Under the pieces are notes generated by a model, which saw nothing but the letters and a program-made list of their open reading frames with translations, made no database searches and had not been told where the DNA came from. This document shows, one piece after another, positions 19,715-29,906 of a stretch of DNA of 64,000 bases; positions within the stretch are counted from its first letter, which is position 1; every line of letters begins with the position of its first letter. Both the position numbers and the translations under genes were made by a program. Location of the stretch: contig NZ_JAHEOJ010000026.1 in NCBI RefSeq assembly GCF_018595715.1, forward strand, positions 186,001 to 250,000. The letters run 5' to 3'. This stretch comes from Glaciecola sp. XM2. Its GTDB lineage: Bacteria; Pseudomonadota; Gammaproteobacteria; Enterobacterales; Alteromonadaceae.

Positions 19715-21307
19715 ATGAGTTTGTCACAACTAGGGACTGCACCAGGCAAGGTGGAGACCATTGAAATTGAAGCACCTTACGTGTCAGATCCTCTTAGCGC
19801 GTACAAAGCCATGGCCACGCCCCATTCTATATTATTAGAGTCGGCGGAAATTGACAGTAAAGACAATCTCAAAAGCCTAATATTAGTGGATGCCGCACTT
19901 CGCATAGAGTGTAATGGGCAGGATATAATTGTGACAGCTCTTACAGATAATGGTCTGCCGCTCATCGAATTTTTACGTGAAAAACTAAGTGTTTATTTGC
20001 GTAAAAATGCCGACGACCACCTTCATGTGACTTTCCCTAGTTCAGGGAACGAGTTAGATGAAGACGCTCGTTTAAAACAGCCATCTGTATTTGACGTACT
20101 GCGCACGCTACAACAGGACATACAAGCGCTTAGAGAACATCCACACGCGGTGTTTTTAGGTGGAGTATTTGCCTATGACTTGCTGGCAAGTTTTGAGCAG
20201 TTACCTGATGTACCCAAAGGCGCTAACCATTGCCCCGACTACGTGTTTTACCTAGCGGAAAGCCTGATATTAATCGATCATCAACATCAAAGTACTCAAA
20301 TCCTTGGCAGTGTATTTAGCTCTCACAATGTAGCCCATCAATACTTTGAAAAACAACAGCGCTTAGAGCAAATTAAGCGCCAGCTCAGCGATTTGCATCG
20401 CGTCACCTTTCCCAAAGCACACCAAGCAAGCTTAAGTGAACTTAAGGTCGATAAAGACGATGAGCACTACTGCAAAGACGTGTTGGCATTACAAGAGCAC
20501 ATTCTTGACGGTGATATCTTTCAAGTAGTGCCCTCGCGCAGCTTTTCTTTGCCGTGCGCCGATCCATTGCTAGCATATAAACGCCTCAAGCAAACCAATC
20601 CGTCGCCTTATATGTTTTATCTGCAAGATAATACTTTTGCGATATTTGGCGCATCACCTGAATCTGCATTGAAGTACGAGCAGCATTCTAATCAGGTAGA
20701 AATTTACCCTATCGCGGGCACTCGCCCTCGCGGAAAGCGCGCCGATGGTAGCATCGATTTAGATCTCGATAGCCGCCTAGAACTAAATTTACAGCAAGAC
20801 GAAAAAGAAAAATCAGAACATATCATGCTAGTGGATTTAGCCCGAAATGATGTCGCAAAGGTATGTGAACCGGGCACTCGCTTTGTTAAAGACCTGCTCA
20901 AAGTTGACCGCTATTCGCATGTGATGCACTTAGTTTCGCGCGTGGTCGGCCAGCTCAGAAAAGACCTCGATGCACTCCATGCCTATCAAGCTTGTATGAA
21001 CATGGGCACACTAGTCGGTGCGCCAAAGATAAGTGCTGCCACACTCATAAGAGAAACCGAAAAATGCACTCGGGGAAGTTATGGCGGTGCAGTGGGCTAC
21101 TTAAACGGTAATGGCGACTTTGATACCTGCATCGTGATCCGAAGTGCCTTTGTAAGCAATGATGTTGCCTATATTCAAGCCGGTGCAGGCGTGGTGAAAG
21201 ACTCTAAACCTCAATCGGAAGCCGATGAAACGCGCGCTAAAGCGCAGGCGGTTATTCAAGCGATCATCACTGCTAACACGGCCGCTGAAGGGGGCGACAA
21301 TGCATAA
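19715..21307 (+). CDS. trpE: Anthranilate synthase component I
   Basis: Makes anthranilate from chorismate with ammonia supplied by TrpG. 530 residues. The tryptophan feedback site motif 'LLESAE' is present near residue 41, so allosteric inhibition is expected. Conserved catalytic blocks are 'FQVVPSRSFSLP', 'PIAGTRPRGK' and 'GAPKISAATLIRE'. The frame is open 15 codons further up, but the ATG at 19715 has an AGGAA ribosome site and matches homologues. The stop overlaps trpG by eight bases. Confidence 0.97.
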   Translation: MSLSQLGTAPGKVETIEIEAPYVSDPLSAYKAMATPHSILLESAEIDSKDNLKSLILVDAALRIECNGQDIIVTALTDNGLPLIEFLREKLSVYLRKNADDHLHVTFPSSGNELDEDARLKQPSVFDVLRTLQQDIQALREHPHAVFLGGVFAYDLLASFEQLPDVPKGANHCPDYVFYLAESLILIDHQHQSTQILGSVFSSHNVAHQYFEKQQRLEQIKRQLSDLHRVTFPKAHQASLSELKVDKDDEHYCKDVLALQEHILDGDIFQVVPSRSFSLPCADPLLAYKRLKQTNPSPYMFYLQDNTFAIFGASPESALKYEQHSNQVEIYPIAGTRPRGKRADGSIDLDLDSRLELNLQQDEKEKSEHIMLVDLARNDVAKVCEPGTRFVKDLLKVDRYSHVMHLVSRVVGQLRKDLDALHAYQACMNMGTLVGAPKISAATLIRETEKCTRGSYGGAVGYLNGNGDFDTCIVIRSAFVSNDVAYIQAGAGVVKDSKPQSEADETRAKAQAVIQAIITANTAAEGGDNA

Positions 21308-21935
21308 CATGAAAGATCTCAAAGTCGTTTTAATTGATAACCACGACAGCTTTACCTACAACCTAGTGGATGAACTGCGGGTGATGGGCGTTCATTTAAA
21401 AGTGTTCAGAAATACCGTGCCTGTTGAACACATTATGTCGCAGTTAAGTGAATATGCGCAGCAAGGCCAATGCCTATTGATGCTCTCACCTGGACCGGGG
21501 GCGCCTAAAGATGCTGGCAACATGCCAACGCTCATTCAGGCGGTAAAAGGTCGCTACCCTGTATTGGGAATATGTTTGGGTCATCAAGCGATTGTCGAGG
21601 CCTATGGCGGTGAAGTGGGACGAGCCGAAGATGTTATGCACGGCAAAGCGTCGTTGATGACACACGCACATGAAGGTATTTTTAAAGCGCTCCCTAACCC
21701 GCTTTCTATCGCTCGCTATCACTCTTTAGTTGCCACGCGCGTACCAAATTCTTTGCAAGTGATTGCGACGATAGGTGACCTCCCTATGGCGATAATTCAT
21801 GATACTGATAATATGCTCGGCTTTCAATTTCACCCCGAGTCGGTGCTATCAAGTGAAGGCAGTTTATTGTTACAACAAGCTATGCAGTTTCTGGTCGCAA
21901 GTCAGCCATCGTTAAACCACAAGGAAGCACAATGA
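21300..21935 (+). CDS. trpG: Anthranilate synthase component II (glutaminase)
   Basis: A class I glutamine amidotransferase delivering ammonia to TrpE. 211 residues: catalytic Cys in 'LGICLGHQAIVEAYGG', and His/Glu in 'GFQFHPESVLSSEG'. It is a free-standing TrpG, unlike the TrpGD fusion of E. coli. The ATG at 21300 has AGGGGG six bases upstream and overlaps the trpE stop; an alternative ATG three codons later is poorly spaced. It overlaps trpD by four bases (ATGA). Confidence 0.96.
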   Translation: MHNMKDLKVVLIDNHDSFTYNLVDELRVMGVHLKVFRNTVPVEHIMSQLSEYAQQGQCLLMLSPGPGAPKDAGNMPTLIQAVKGRYPVLGICLGHQAIVEAYGGEVGRAEDVMHGKASLMTHAHEGIFKALPNPLSIARYHSLVATRVPNSLQVIATIGDLPMAIIHDTDNMLGFQFHPESVLSSEGSLLLQQAMQFLVASQPSLNHKEAQ

Positions 21936-22957
21936 CACAACGCGCTTTAGATGCCCTAACCTCATTATATGACCGTGATGATTTATCTTTTGCTCAGGCT
22001 GAGTCTGTCTTTGATGATGTGATGAAAGGCGAGCTTGACGACATTACCTTAAGTGCACTGTTAATCGCACTTAAGATGAAAGGTGAGCACACCAACGAGA
22101 TTGCCGGCGCAGCCTCAGCGATGATTAAAAACGCCAGACCCTTCCCTCAAACCGATTATCCTTATAGCGATATCGTTGGTACCGGTGGCGATGGCCACAA
22201 CACCATCAACGTATCAAGCGCAGCGGCGATTGTTGCTGCATCGTGCGGGATTAAAGTGGCTAAGCACGGCAACAGAAGTGTGTCGAGCAAATCTGGCTCT
22301 TCCGACCTTTTTGCAGGTTTTGGTATGAACCTGATGATGTCACCTGAGGCTGCCAAGCGCTGCTTAGAACAAGCAAATATCTGTTTTTTGGCAGCGCCTA
22401 ATTATCATGCCGGTGTAGGTCATGCTATGGCCGTGCGCACTACCCTAAAAACACGTACTTTGTTTAATATCTTAGGACCATTAGCGAATCCTTCGAAACC
22501 GAGTCATGGGGTTTATGGCGTATATACCCCTGCGCTACTTGATGTGTATGCACAGGTATTGGTCACCCTTGGGCATGAAAATGCACTCGTGGTGCACGGT
22601 GCTGGCCTTGATGAAATAGGGTTACATGGCACAACGCAAGCCCGTCATATTCACCAAGGCAATATCAGCTCTATTGAAATCACGCCTGAATGCTTTGGCG
22701 CGAAAAATGCCCCGATTACCGCAATTGAAGGCGGGGAACCAGAGCATAACGTGGCATTGATTAGCGACGTGCTCAGCGGAAAAGGCAATGTTGACCATCA
22801 ACATGCCATTGCGTTAAATGCAGCCGCATTACTTTGGGTGAATGCGCCTCAGCGCGCCAAGCAAGATTGCTTTGCGCAAGTTATGGATACACTTTTAAGC
22901 GGCGCACCGTTACGCACGATTGAAGCGGCCGCTCAACTTAGTCAGCAAGAGGTATAA
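21932..22957 (+). CDS. trpD: Anthranilate phosphoribosyltransferase
   Basis: Transfers the phosphoribosyl group from PRPP to anthranilate. 341 residues. The PRPP-binding glycine-rich loop 'VGTGGDGHNTINVSSA' is near residue 78, followed by 'KHGNRSVSSKSGSSD' and 'HAMAVRTTLKTRTLFNILGPL', all diagnostic. Translationally coupled to trpG; two bases separate its stop from the trpCF start codon. Confidence 0.97.
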   Translation: MTQRALDALTSLYDRDDLSFAQAESVFDDVMKGELDDITLSALLIALKMKGEHTNEIAGAASAMIKNARPFPQTDYPYSDIVGTGGDGHNTINVSSAAAIVAASCGIKVAKHGNRSVSSKSGSSDLFAGFGMNLMMSPEAAKRCLEQANICFLAAPNYHAGVGHAMAVRTTLKTRTLFNILGPLANPSKPSHGVYGVYTPALLDVYAQVLVTLGHENALVVHGAGLDEIGLHGTTQARHIHQGNISSIEITPECFGAKNAPITAIEGGEPEHNVALISDVLSGKGNVDHQHAIALNAAALLWVNAPQRAKQDCFAQVMDTLLSGAPLRTIEAAAQLSQQEV

Positions 22958-22958
22958 C

Positions 22959-24374
22959 GTGGCAGATGTACTAGCCAAAATAGTGGCCGACAAACGAATA
23001 GAAATTGCGCAGCGCGAACATGACTTTCCCTTGAGTGAGTTTATTGACCAACTAAAGCCTAGCGAAAAATCGTTTATTGCGGCCGTAAGTAAACCTACTG
23101 CAGGATTTATCTTCGAATGCAAAAAGGCTTCTCCGTCTAAGGGTTTGATCAGAGAAAACTTTGATTTAGATGAGATTGTATCGGCATACGAACGCGAAGC
23201 GGCCTGTTTTTCAGTGCTGACCGATGAAAAGTACTTTCAAGGGCGCTTTGAATATTTGCAATATGTTACCTCGCGTGTGTCGCAACCGGTGCTCAACAAG
23301 GACTTTTTTGTGGTGCCCTACCAAGTGTATCTTGCACGTTATTATAATGCAGATGCGGTGTTATTAATGCTCTCAGTACTCGATGATAACGAATATACCG
23401 CGCTGTCTGAACTGACTTACTCCCTTGGCATGGAAGTGTTAACCGAAGTGAGTAACGAACAAGAGACTCATCGCGCACTTGCCTTGGGCGCTAAAATCAT
23501 TGGTATTAACAATCGTGACTTGCGAGACCTGTCTACCGATTTGGCCACCACGGAACGTCTTGTACCGTTGATTCGCAATAGCGATTTTGACGGTGTGATC
23601 ATCTCCGAATCAGGCATCTATACCCACCAAGATTTACTGCGTTTGAACCATCTTGTAGACGGTTACCTGGTCGGCAGTTCTTTGATGGCGCAAGACAACT
23701 TAACTCAGGCAGTTTCTCAATTAGCATACGGTCAGGTGAAAATATGCGGCATTACCCGCACAGACCACGCTCAGGCTATTGCCAACACGCCTGCAAGTTA
23801 CATGGGTTTAATTTTTGCACCTAATTCGCCGCGCTTCGTATCTCTTGAGCAGGCGTTGAGTATTACGCAAAGTGTGAGCTTTGATTATGTTGGCGTATTT
23901 GTTGATGCACCACTGGAACAAGTCGTCGATTATGTCGCAAAACTCGGTTTAAGCGCCGTGCAATTACACGGGAATGAAAGCGGTGAATACATCAGCGCGC
24001 TTCGCCTAGCGCTGCCAAATACATGCGACATTTGGCAAGTCATTAGCGTCACCGAAGGGCAAAGCGCCGGCCAAACGCAGGAGCGCATTGAACAATGTGA
24101 AGCAATAAACGGAAGCGACATTGCGCTTTACTTACTCGATTGCAAAGTAGGTAAGGTTTCAGGGGGCACCGGACAAGCCTTCGACTGGGGCATTATTGAT
24201 AGTTTAAAAGACACAAACAAAGTCATTATCGCAGGCGGCATTACCCCACAAAACGCAAAACAAGCGATGTTAACAAACAGCTTCGGCATTGATGTGAATA
24301 GTGGTGTAGAATCAGCGCCGGGTGAGAAAGAATTAGCAAAAATACATACGATGTTTTCATCGTTACGCATTTAA
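22959..24374 (+). CDS. trpCF: Indole-3-glycerol phosphate synthase / phosphoribosylanthranilate isomerase fusion
   Basis: A bifunctional enzyme of 471 residues, two consecutive TIM barrels. The TrpC half (about 1-255) shows '[15 protein letters not shown]', '[10 protein letters not shown]', '[13 protein letters not shown]' and 'ISESGI'; the TrpF half (about 258-471) begins '[16 protein letters not shown]' and has '[19 protein letters not shown]'. The order is the one found in E. coli. The start is GTG at 22959 with AGAGG six bases upstream; the apparent earlier start lies inside trpD and is not used. Confidence 0.96.
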   Translation: MADVLAKIVADKRIEIAQREHDFPLSEFIDQLKPSEKSFIAAVSKPTAGFIFECKKASPSKGLIRENFDLDEIVSAYEREAACFSVLTDEKYFQGRFEYLQYVTSRVSQPVLNKDFFVVPYQVYLARYYNADAVLLMLSVLDDNEYTALSELTYSLGMEVLTEVSNEQETHRALALGAKIIGINNRDLRDLSTDLATTERLVPLIRNSDFDGVIISESGIYTHQDLLRLNHLVDGYLVGSSLMAQDNLTQAVSQLAYGQVKICGITRTDHAQAIANTPASYMGLIFAPNSPRFVSLEQALSITQSVSFDYVGVFVDAPLEQVVDYVAKLGLSAVQLHGNESGEYISALRLALPNTCDIWQVISVTEGQSAGQTQERIEQCEAINGSDIALYLLDCKVGKVSGGTGQAFDWGIIDSLKDTNKVIIAGGITPQNAKQAMLTNSFGIDVNSGVESAPGEKELAKIHTMFSSLRI

Positions 24375-24387
24375 AAGGAATACCCTT

Positions 24388-25569
24388 ATGAATAAATTAG
24401 AGACAAAATTTGGTGACTTTGGCGGCATGTACGTGCCAGAGTTATTGATTCCTGCGCTTGACCAATTAGAGCAAGCATTTTTAGATGCGAAAGACGATCC
24501 TGAGTTTCAAAAAGAATTTATGTCTTTGCTGAAAGACTATGCAGGTCGCCCAACCGCTATGACGCTCTCGCGTAACCTATGCAGCAATCCAAACGTGAAG
24601 CTGTATTTAAAGCGCGAAGACTTGCTGCACGGCGGTGCGCATAAAACCAATCAAGTATTAGGGCAGGCCCTGCTTACAAAACGCATGGGTAAAAAAGAAG
24701 TGATTGCCGAAACGGGCGCCGGACAACATGGTGTTGCTACCGCTCTCGCTTGCGCACTACTTGGCCTTAAAGCCCGCATTTACATGGGTGCAAAAGATGT
24801 TGAGCGTCAAGCACCTAACGTATTTAGAATGCGGTTGATGGGCGCAGAGGTGATACCCGTTGATTCTGGCTCAGGTACCTTGAAAGATGCAGTGAATGAG
24901 GCCATGCGCGATTGGTCAGCGACTTATGATAAAGCCCACTACCTATTAGGCACCGCTGCAGGTCCCCATCCCTTCCCCACTATTGTGCGCGAATACCACC
25001 GCATGATTGGTGAAGAAACCCGTGCACAAATCCTTGAAAAAGAGGGTCGCTTGCCCGATGCACTCGTGGCCTGCGTTGGCGGTGGCTCAAATGCCATTGG
25101 CATGTTCGCAGACTTTATTGACGAACCGTCTGTTCGCCTTGTGGGCGTTGAGCCGGCAGGTAAAGGTGTGCACACTAAAGAGCATGGCGCGACCATATGC
25201 ACCGGAACTAAGGGCATTTTGCACGGTGCTTTTACCTTTATTATGCAAGATCACGACGGCCAAATTGAAGAGTCTTACTCCGTCAGTGCTGGCTTAGACT
25301 ACCCAGCGGTTGGACCTCAGCACGCTTATTTATCAGATATTGGTCGCGCTGAATATGTTGCGGTTACCGATACGGAAGCGCTTAACGCCTTTCAGTTGCT
25401 CGCTAAAAAAGAAGGGATTATTCCGGCACTTGAGTCGTCTCACGCACTTGCGCACGCACTTAACATGGCGGAAGAAGCAGAAGATGGCACGATTATCGTC
25501 GTCAATTTATCAGGCCGAGGCGATAAAGATCTCGCACACGTAACCAATATTCTAGGAGACAAGCTGTAA
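24388..25569 (+). CDS. trpB: Tryptophan synthase beta chain
   Basis: The PLP-dependent subunit joining indole and serine. The PLP lysine lies in '[16 protein letters not shown]' near residue 87 and the phosphate-binding loop is '[12 protein letters not shown]' near residue 230. 393 residues, as usual. AAGGA ribosome site. The last stop base is the first base of the trpA start codon. Confidence 0.98.
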   Translation: MNKLETKFGDFGGMYVPELLIPALDQLEQAFLDAKDDPEFQKEFMSLLKDYAGRPTAMTLSRNLCSNPNVKLYLKREDLLHGGAHKTNQVLGQALLTKRMGKKEVIAETGAGQHGVATALACALLGLKARIYMGAKDVERQAPNVFRMRLMGAEVIPVDSGSGTLKDAVNEAMRDWSATYDKAHYLLGTAAGPHPFPTIVREYHRMIGEETRAQILEKEGRLPDALVACVGGGSNAIGMFADFIDEPSVRLVGVEPAGKGVHTKEHGATICTGTKGILHGAFTFIMQDHDGQIEESYSVSAGLDYPAVGPQHAYLSDIGRAEYVAVTDTEALNAFQLLAKKEGIIPALESSHALAHALNMAEEAEDGTIIVVNLSGRGDKDLAHVTNILGDKL

Positions 25570-26399
25570 TGGCAAAGACACGTTTTATGGGCACAGGCCG
25601 TTACCATGCAATGTTTGAGCAACTCGATGCTAAAAACGAAGGCGCCTTTGTTCCTTTTGTGATGCTCGGAGACCCTGATGCAGTTACCTCACTGGCGATT
25701 ATTGAAGCGCTAGTAAAAGGCGGCGCAGATGCTCTTGAGTTAGGCATTCCTTACTCTGATCCTATTGCCGATGGCCCAACCATTCAAAAAGCCAGCATTC
25801 GTGCGCTCAACAGCAAAATACGTCCAGACGATTGCTTTGATATCATTGCCAAAGTTCGTGCGCAGTTCCCAAATATTCCTATAGGCCTATTGCTATACAG
25901 CAACTTAGTGCTGGCAAAAGGTATTGAGAATTTTTATCAACAGGCATCAGCCGCTGGCGTTGATTCAATCTTGATTGCCGACGTACCTTTAAGAGAAGCA
26001 GACAGATTCATTGCCATCGCAGAAACGAACAACGTTCAGCAAATCCTAATTGCTCCACCAAACGGCAGTGATGAGACATTGTCTGCCATTGGCGATAAGT
26101 CATCAGGCTACACTTATTTGCTCGGCAGAGCGGGTGTAACGGGTGCTGAAACCGCAGCTGACATTCCAGCGCAAGCGCTGATTGAAAAGTTACAGCAGTA
26201 TGAAGTGGCGCCACCGCTTTTAGGCTTTGGCATTTCTAATCCTGAGCAAGTGGCAAGTGCGATACAAGGAGGCGCTGCAGGTGCAATTTCTGGATCGGCG
26301 ACTGTCAATATCATTGAAAAATTCCTTGATGAGCCAAGTGTTATGCTAAGTGAGCTTAAGAACTTTGTGCAATCAATGAAGGCCGCCACAGCTAAATAG
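25569..26399 (+). CDS. trpA: Tryptophan synthase alpha chain
   Basis: Cleaves indole-3-glycerol phosphate and channels indole to TrpB. A TIM barrel of 276 residues with the catalytic Glu in '[11 protein letters not shown]...[16 protein letters not shown]' region (Glu near 58, Asp near 69) and the phosphate site 'LLGFGISNP'. It overlaps trpB by one base (TAATG), indicating strict coupling expected for a stoichiometric complex. Confidence 0.98.
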   Translation: MAKTRFMGTGRYHAMFEQLDAKNEGAFVPFVMLGDPDAVTSLAIIEALVKGGADALELGIPYSDPIADGPTIQKASIRALNSKIRPDDCFDIIAKVRAQFPNIPIGLLLYSNLVLAKGIENFYQQASAAGVDSILIADVPLREADRFIAIAETNNVQQILIAPPNGSDETLSAIGDKSSGYTYLLGRAGVTGAETAADIPAQALIEKLQQYEVAPPLLGFGISNPEQVASAIQGGAAGAISGSATVNIIEKFLDEPSVMLSELKNFVQSMKAATAK

Positions 26400-26408
26400 G
26401 AAGAGCAA

Positions 26409-26708
26409 ATGTACTATATGATTTGCGCGCAAGATAAGCCCGGCACCTTGGATAAAAGGTTGGCTGCCCGACCTGAGCACTTAGCACGGCTAAACGTGCT
26501 CAAGGACCAAGGTCGTTTATTGCTGGCAGGCCCTAATCCAGCCATCGATACACTGGATCCGGGCCCGGCTGGCTTCACAGGGTCTTTGATTGTGGCGGAA
26601 TTTGAATCACTCGAAGCTGCCCAAGTGTGGGCCGATGCAGACCCATATAACGCGGTCGATGTTTATGAAAGTGTGATGGTTAAACCGTTTAAAAAGGTCT
26701 TGCCGTAA
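26409..26708 (+). CDS. yciI: YciI family protein
   Basis: A 99-residue ferredoxin-like alpha-beta protein. The start '[17 protein letters not shown]' and 'RPEHLARL' are typical of YciI, with a conserved His and Asp thought to form the active-site-like pocket. Biological function is unknown. It follows trpA by nine bases and so ends the trp transcript, a linkage common near trp genes in gammaproteobacteria. Confidence 0.9.
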   Translation: MYYMICAQDKPGTLDKRLAARPEHLARLNVLKDQGRLLLAGPNPAIDTLDPGPAGFTGSLIVAEFESLEAAQVWADADPYNAVDVYESVMVKPFKKVLP

Positions 26709-26722
26709 ATCTAATTACGGAG

Positions 26723-26820
26723 AAACGTCATTACCGTGAAACCGGAAATCTCGCAAAAAGCACTCCTAGCTTGCCACAACTCTCGCTTTCAAGGTTCCCA
26801 TTTTCTTCGTAATGACGTTT
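26723..26820. repeat. 12-bp inverted repeat flanking a 74-base spacer
   Basis: AAACGTCATTAC (26723-26734) and GTAATGACGTTT (26809-26820) are perfect inverted copies in the gap between yciI and the peptidase gene. The spacer holds no gene. It may be a transcript-end structure or the ends of a tiny decayed element; the role is unknown. Confidence 0.5.
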
Positions 26821-26961
26821 TGTTGTAAGCTCAGGTGTGTAATACACCAAAACCTGCACAAAGGCAGCTGGAACGCAGAATAGCAACTAGCGTCTATCCG
26901 TCTTATACTCAAACACCGATATATAGCTTCTTCCGGTTTATTAATTTTTAAGGTATTTACC

Positions 26962-27951
26962 ATGTTCAAAACCTTACACCTCCTCTCGCTTTATACTCTT
27001 TGTATCGCTTTTCTTGTAGGGCTTAGCTTAAGCGCATTTGCTAAAAGCCCCGGATTTGAGCCTGAAAAAGAAGTTTTGGTGCCGGTTGAAGGCGGTAAGG
27101 TTTATGTCAGGGTCGATGGCGAGAAACAGACGCACCGTGCCCCGGTAATTTTTATTCACGGCGGTCCTGGTGGCACTCACAATGGTTTTATAGGCATGAC
27201 TGATTTGGCCGACGAACGCATGGTGATTATGTATGACCAGCTCGACAGTGGTAAATCTGAACAACCAAACAATCCTAAAAACTGGCGGGTTGCGCGCTTT
27301 GTTGAGTCGTTGGAAACCATCCGTAAGCATTTAGGGGTTGAGCAATGGCATCTGGTTGGGCAGAGTTGGGGCGCAGCTCTTGCATTAGAATACTCAGCAA
27401 AATATCCGCAACACACAATGTCGACTGTACTGGGCGGCACCTTTATTTCCACACCACATTGGATCATGGATGCCAACCTGCTGGTAAAAGCTGCACCACA
27501 AGAAGTACAAGAAACCCTTCGACAGTGCGAATCATCGCAGCCTCCACAAGCGGCTCAATGCTACGCAGCATATACAAAATTGTATTCACCTTACTACACC
27601 CCGAATAAAATCAGTAACGAGATAGCAGCTTACCAGGATAGCGTTGGAGGCAATGGCTTCAATCCCTTAATTTACAATGCCATGTGGGGGCCAAGTGAGT
27701 TTTCGTCTACTGGCGTACTAAAACACTATGATGCGACCCATTTGTTGGCCGAGTTAGACCCGCTTAAAACGCTGTTTATGATCGGGCAATACGACTCAGC
27801 ACGCATCGACACGGTTCAGAACTATGTGGCGCTAACGCCCGGTGCAGAGTTAGCCGTTGTACCAGGTGGTGCACATGGTTTTTACGATGACAGACCGCTG
27901 GTAACACTAGCGTTGTTGCGCAGTTGGTTGAGACGAAAGGATGCTCAATAA
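26962..27951 (+). CDS. Exported alpha/beta hydrolase, prolyl iminopeptidase-like
   Basis: 329 residues with a signal peptide (cleavage near residue 28, 'LSAFAKS'). The oxyanion-hole motif 'HGGPGG' near residue 66 and nucleophile elbow G-Q-S-W-G near residue 135 are those of the S33 proline iminopeptidase family; 'GGAHGF' near residue 308 supplies the catalytic His. A cap domain with Cys-containing loops lies between. Export suggests hydrolysis of short peptides or esters in the periplasm. Single-gene unit; AAGG upstream of the ATG. Confidence 0.85.
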   Translation: MFKTLHLLSLYTLCIAFLVGLSLSAFAKSPGFEPEKEVLVPVEGGKVYVRVDGEKQTHRAPVIFIHGGPGGTHNGFIGMTDLADERMVIMYDQLDSGKSEQPNNPKNWRVARFVESLETIRKHLGVEQWHLVGQSWGAALALEYSAKYPQHTMSTVLGGTFISTPHWIMDANLLVKAAPQEVQETLRQCESSQPPQAAQCYAAYTKLYSPYYTPNKISNEIAAYQDSVGGNGFNPLIYNAMWGPSEFSSTGVLKHYDATHLLAELDPLKTLFMIGQYDSARIDTVQNYVALTPGAELAVVPGGAHGFYDDRPLVTLALLRSWLRRKDAQ

Positions 27952-27961
27952 TATATAATTA

Positions 27962-27997
27962 AGGTCGTCATAGGCTATATTTAGCCTGTGGCGACCT
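27962..27997. terminator. Long hairpin between convergent genes
   Basis: A continuous 16-bp stem including two G-T wobbles (27962-27977 with 27982-27997) closed by a four-base loop. It lies ten bases after the peptidase stop and before the end of the opposing diguanylate cyclase. There is no strong T-tract on either side, so termination or mRNA 3'-end stabilisation are both possible. Confidence 0.65.
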
Positions 27998-28057
27998 ATA
28001 GAATTAAGTCGAAACCTACTGATTCAAAGAGTCAGTTCAGATGTACACAGCTACAAC

Positions 28058-29836
28058 TCAATCGTCGTTGCTTAACATCACCACGTTTCTACCTCTGTTC
28101 TTACCGTGATAAAGGGCCAAATCTGCTCGTTTTAAGCATGCATCAATGGTTTCACCCGTCTTGATTTGCGCCACGCCGATTGTGACCGTGAGCCGTCGAC
28201 CAATTAGTTCCCCTAAAACCTCGCTCATGTTTTTGCTAATTTTATCAGCCACATTCGTCGCCCCCATAAGGGTATTTCGTGGAGTCAGTAGCAAAAATTC
28301 CTCTCCACCCCATCGGGCTACTATATCTTGGTCTCTGACAGTTTTTTGCATCACCTTAGCGCCTTCAATGAGAACTTTATCGCCCACATCATGGCCGAGT
28401 TCATCATTAATTTTTTTAAAGTGATCAAAGTCAATCAACATGACACAAAAAGGCGACTCCAAACGTTCAAATTCATCCAATGCTGTTTGCATATGCTGAC
28501 GAATGCCGCGCCGGTTATACAGCCCGGTAAGCGGATCTTTAGCAGCTAATTCTTCATACACTAGCTTTTCAGAGCTCTCACTCACAAAACGCATGTAGGT
28601 GATATAAGTCTGACACATAATAAATGCCGCCAAACCATATCCCACCAGAGGAATACTCTCGATAATATTGACGTTCGCTAAGATATCGTTGACGATTAAA
28701 ACAAATAAAAACAAGGTTCCCATCGTCAGAATACCTGCATGAGGCTCGTTGTTATAGGCCGCCCGAATTAATCCAATAACGGTATAGACCGCTAGCAATA
28801 GCACAATGACTTGATACGTTGGCATCATCAGACTAAATACTGATGGTGGCGTCAAAAACAGCGCAGTGATTATGACAGCAGATACCGCGCAAAAAGTGAT
28901 AATAAAAGTGCGATGATAATACTCACGGAAGTTTAAATAAAAATAACCTATCACGAAGGGCGTAATCCCAAAAAAGGTTAAAAAATTCAAACGAACGGCT
29001 GTCTCAAAAGACCACGAAGCAAACGACATAAAATAGAGTAAATTAGTCGTTTCTACTTCTCTTAGCGCCATAAGTAAGCAAATAAACGCAATGATAAGCG
29101 GCGAAGGGTCGGTAGCACGTAAAAAGTACTGTATGGCATTAAAAAGCGCAGCGGTAATAAGAAAACTCACCAACGCCACCGTTTGTACGCTCTGTCTAGA
29201 GTAATCTTTGTAGACACTCTCAGCCGTGCCCAAGCTCGGCTGAGCCCATACACCGCCCCACATTAAATGGTAATTTGACACATGAATGGTGATCACAAAA
29301 CTATCTGAAGCTGGCTCAAACAGGTAAATTCCTGGCGTATACTCCGGGCGTGCTTGCTCGGCCATTGTCGACACTGTGCCACCTTGTGCAAGTAAGACAT
29401 CATCAATGTATAGTTCGTAAGCAGTACCAAGATTAGGCAGTTTTAGGGCAAGTAACGGATACTGCTGGGTTGTTGTCACGTTTAAGCGATAGCTTGCATA
29501 TCCGTACTGAGAGTATTGTTCTTTATCAATCTTAGCGCCAAACCACTCATGGGGTATTCTTGCAACATCGTATGCATCTGCGTCAAAGGGTTCATCAGGT
29601 GGGATCAAGGAACGCCATACAAACTGCCATTCACCACTTAAAGAAATAGGTTCTACGTCATTTAATGCCACCTCAGACAAGTCTAGTTGCCCCGCCTGTA
29701 TATTCATCGCGATAGATTCAGTGGGTGCATCCACATACAAGCTAATCACGCGATAGAGTATCAACGCCAAAGCAAGCATCAATAAAATAGACGCGATCTT
29801 TGGAAAGGATGTGCGGTGTAATCTTTGGCTTGTCAT
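28058..29836 (-). CDS. 7TMR-DISM diguanylate cyclase
   Basis: 592 residues: an N-terminal membrane anchor, an extracytoplasmic DISMED2-type jelly-roll domain (about 50-210), seven transmembrane segments (about 215-410) and a C-terminal GGDEF domain (about 425-590). The active site reads G-G-E-E-F ('ARWGGEEFLLL'), compatible with cyclic di-GMP synthesis; 'DPLTGLYNRRGI' marks the domain start. I see no RxxD inhibition motif directly before it. It is the second DISMED2 sensor in the window, sharing its input architecture with the LytS-like kinase. Single gene. Confidence 0.9.
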   Translation of the reverse strand: MTSQRLHRTSFPKIASILLMLALALILYRVISLYVDAPTESIAMNIQAGQLDLSEVALNDVEPISLSGEWQFVWRSLIPPDEPFDADAYDVARIPHEWFGAKIDKEQYSQYGYASYRLNVTTTQQYPLLALKLPNLGTAYELYIDDVLLAQGGTVSTMAEQARPEYTPGIYLFEPASDSFVITIHVSNYHLMWGGVWAQPSLGTAESVYKDYSRQSVQTVALVSFLITAALFNAIQYFLRATDPSPLIIAFICLLMALREVETTNLLYFMSFASWSFETAVRLNFLTFFGITPFVIGYFYLNFREYYHRTFIITFCAVSAVIITALFLTPPSVFSLMMPTYQVIVLLLAVYTVIGLIRAAYNNEPHAGILTMGTLFLFVLIVNDILANVNIIESIPLVGYGLAAFIMCQTYITYMRFVSESSEKLVYEELAAKDPLTGLYNRRGIRQHMQTALDEFERLESPFCVMLIDFDHFKKINDELGHDVGDKVLIEGAKVMQKTVRDQDIVARWGGEEFLLLTPRNTLMGATNVADKISKNMSEVLGELIGRRLTVTIGVAQIKTGETIDACLKRADLALYHGKNRGRNVVMLSNDD

Positions 29837-29906
29837 ATTACATCAATGGCTTTTTGGGCACTTTTGTTTCCTTAGCGTTTATCTAAAAAATTCAACAAAT
29901 ACTTCG

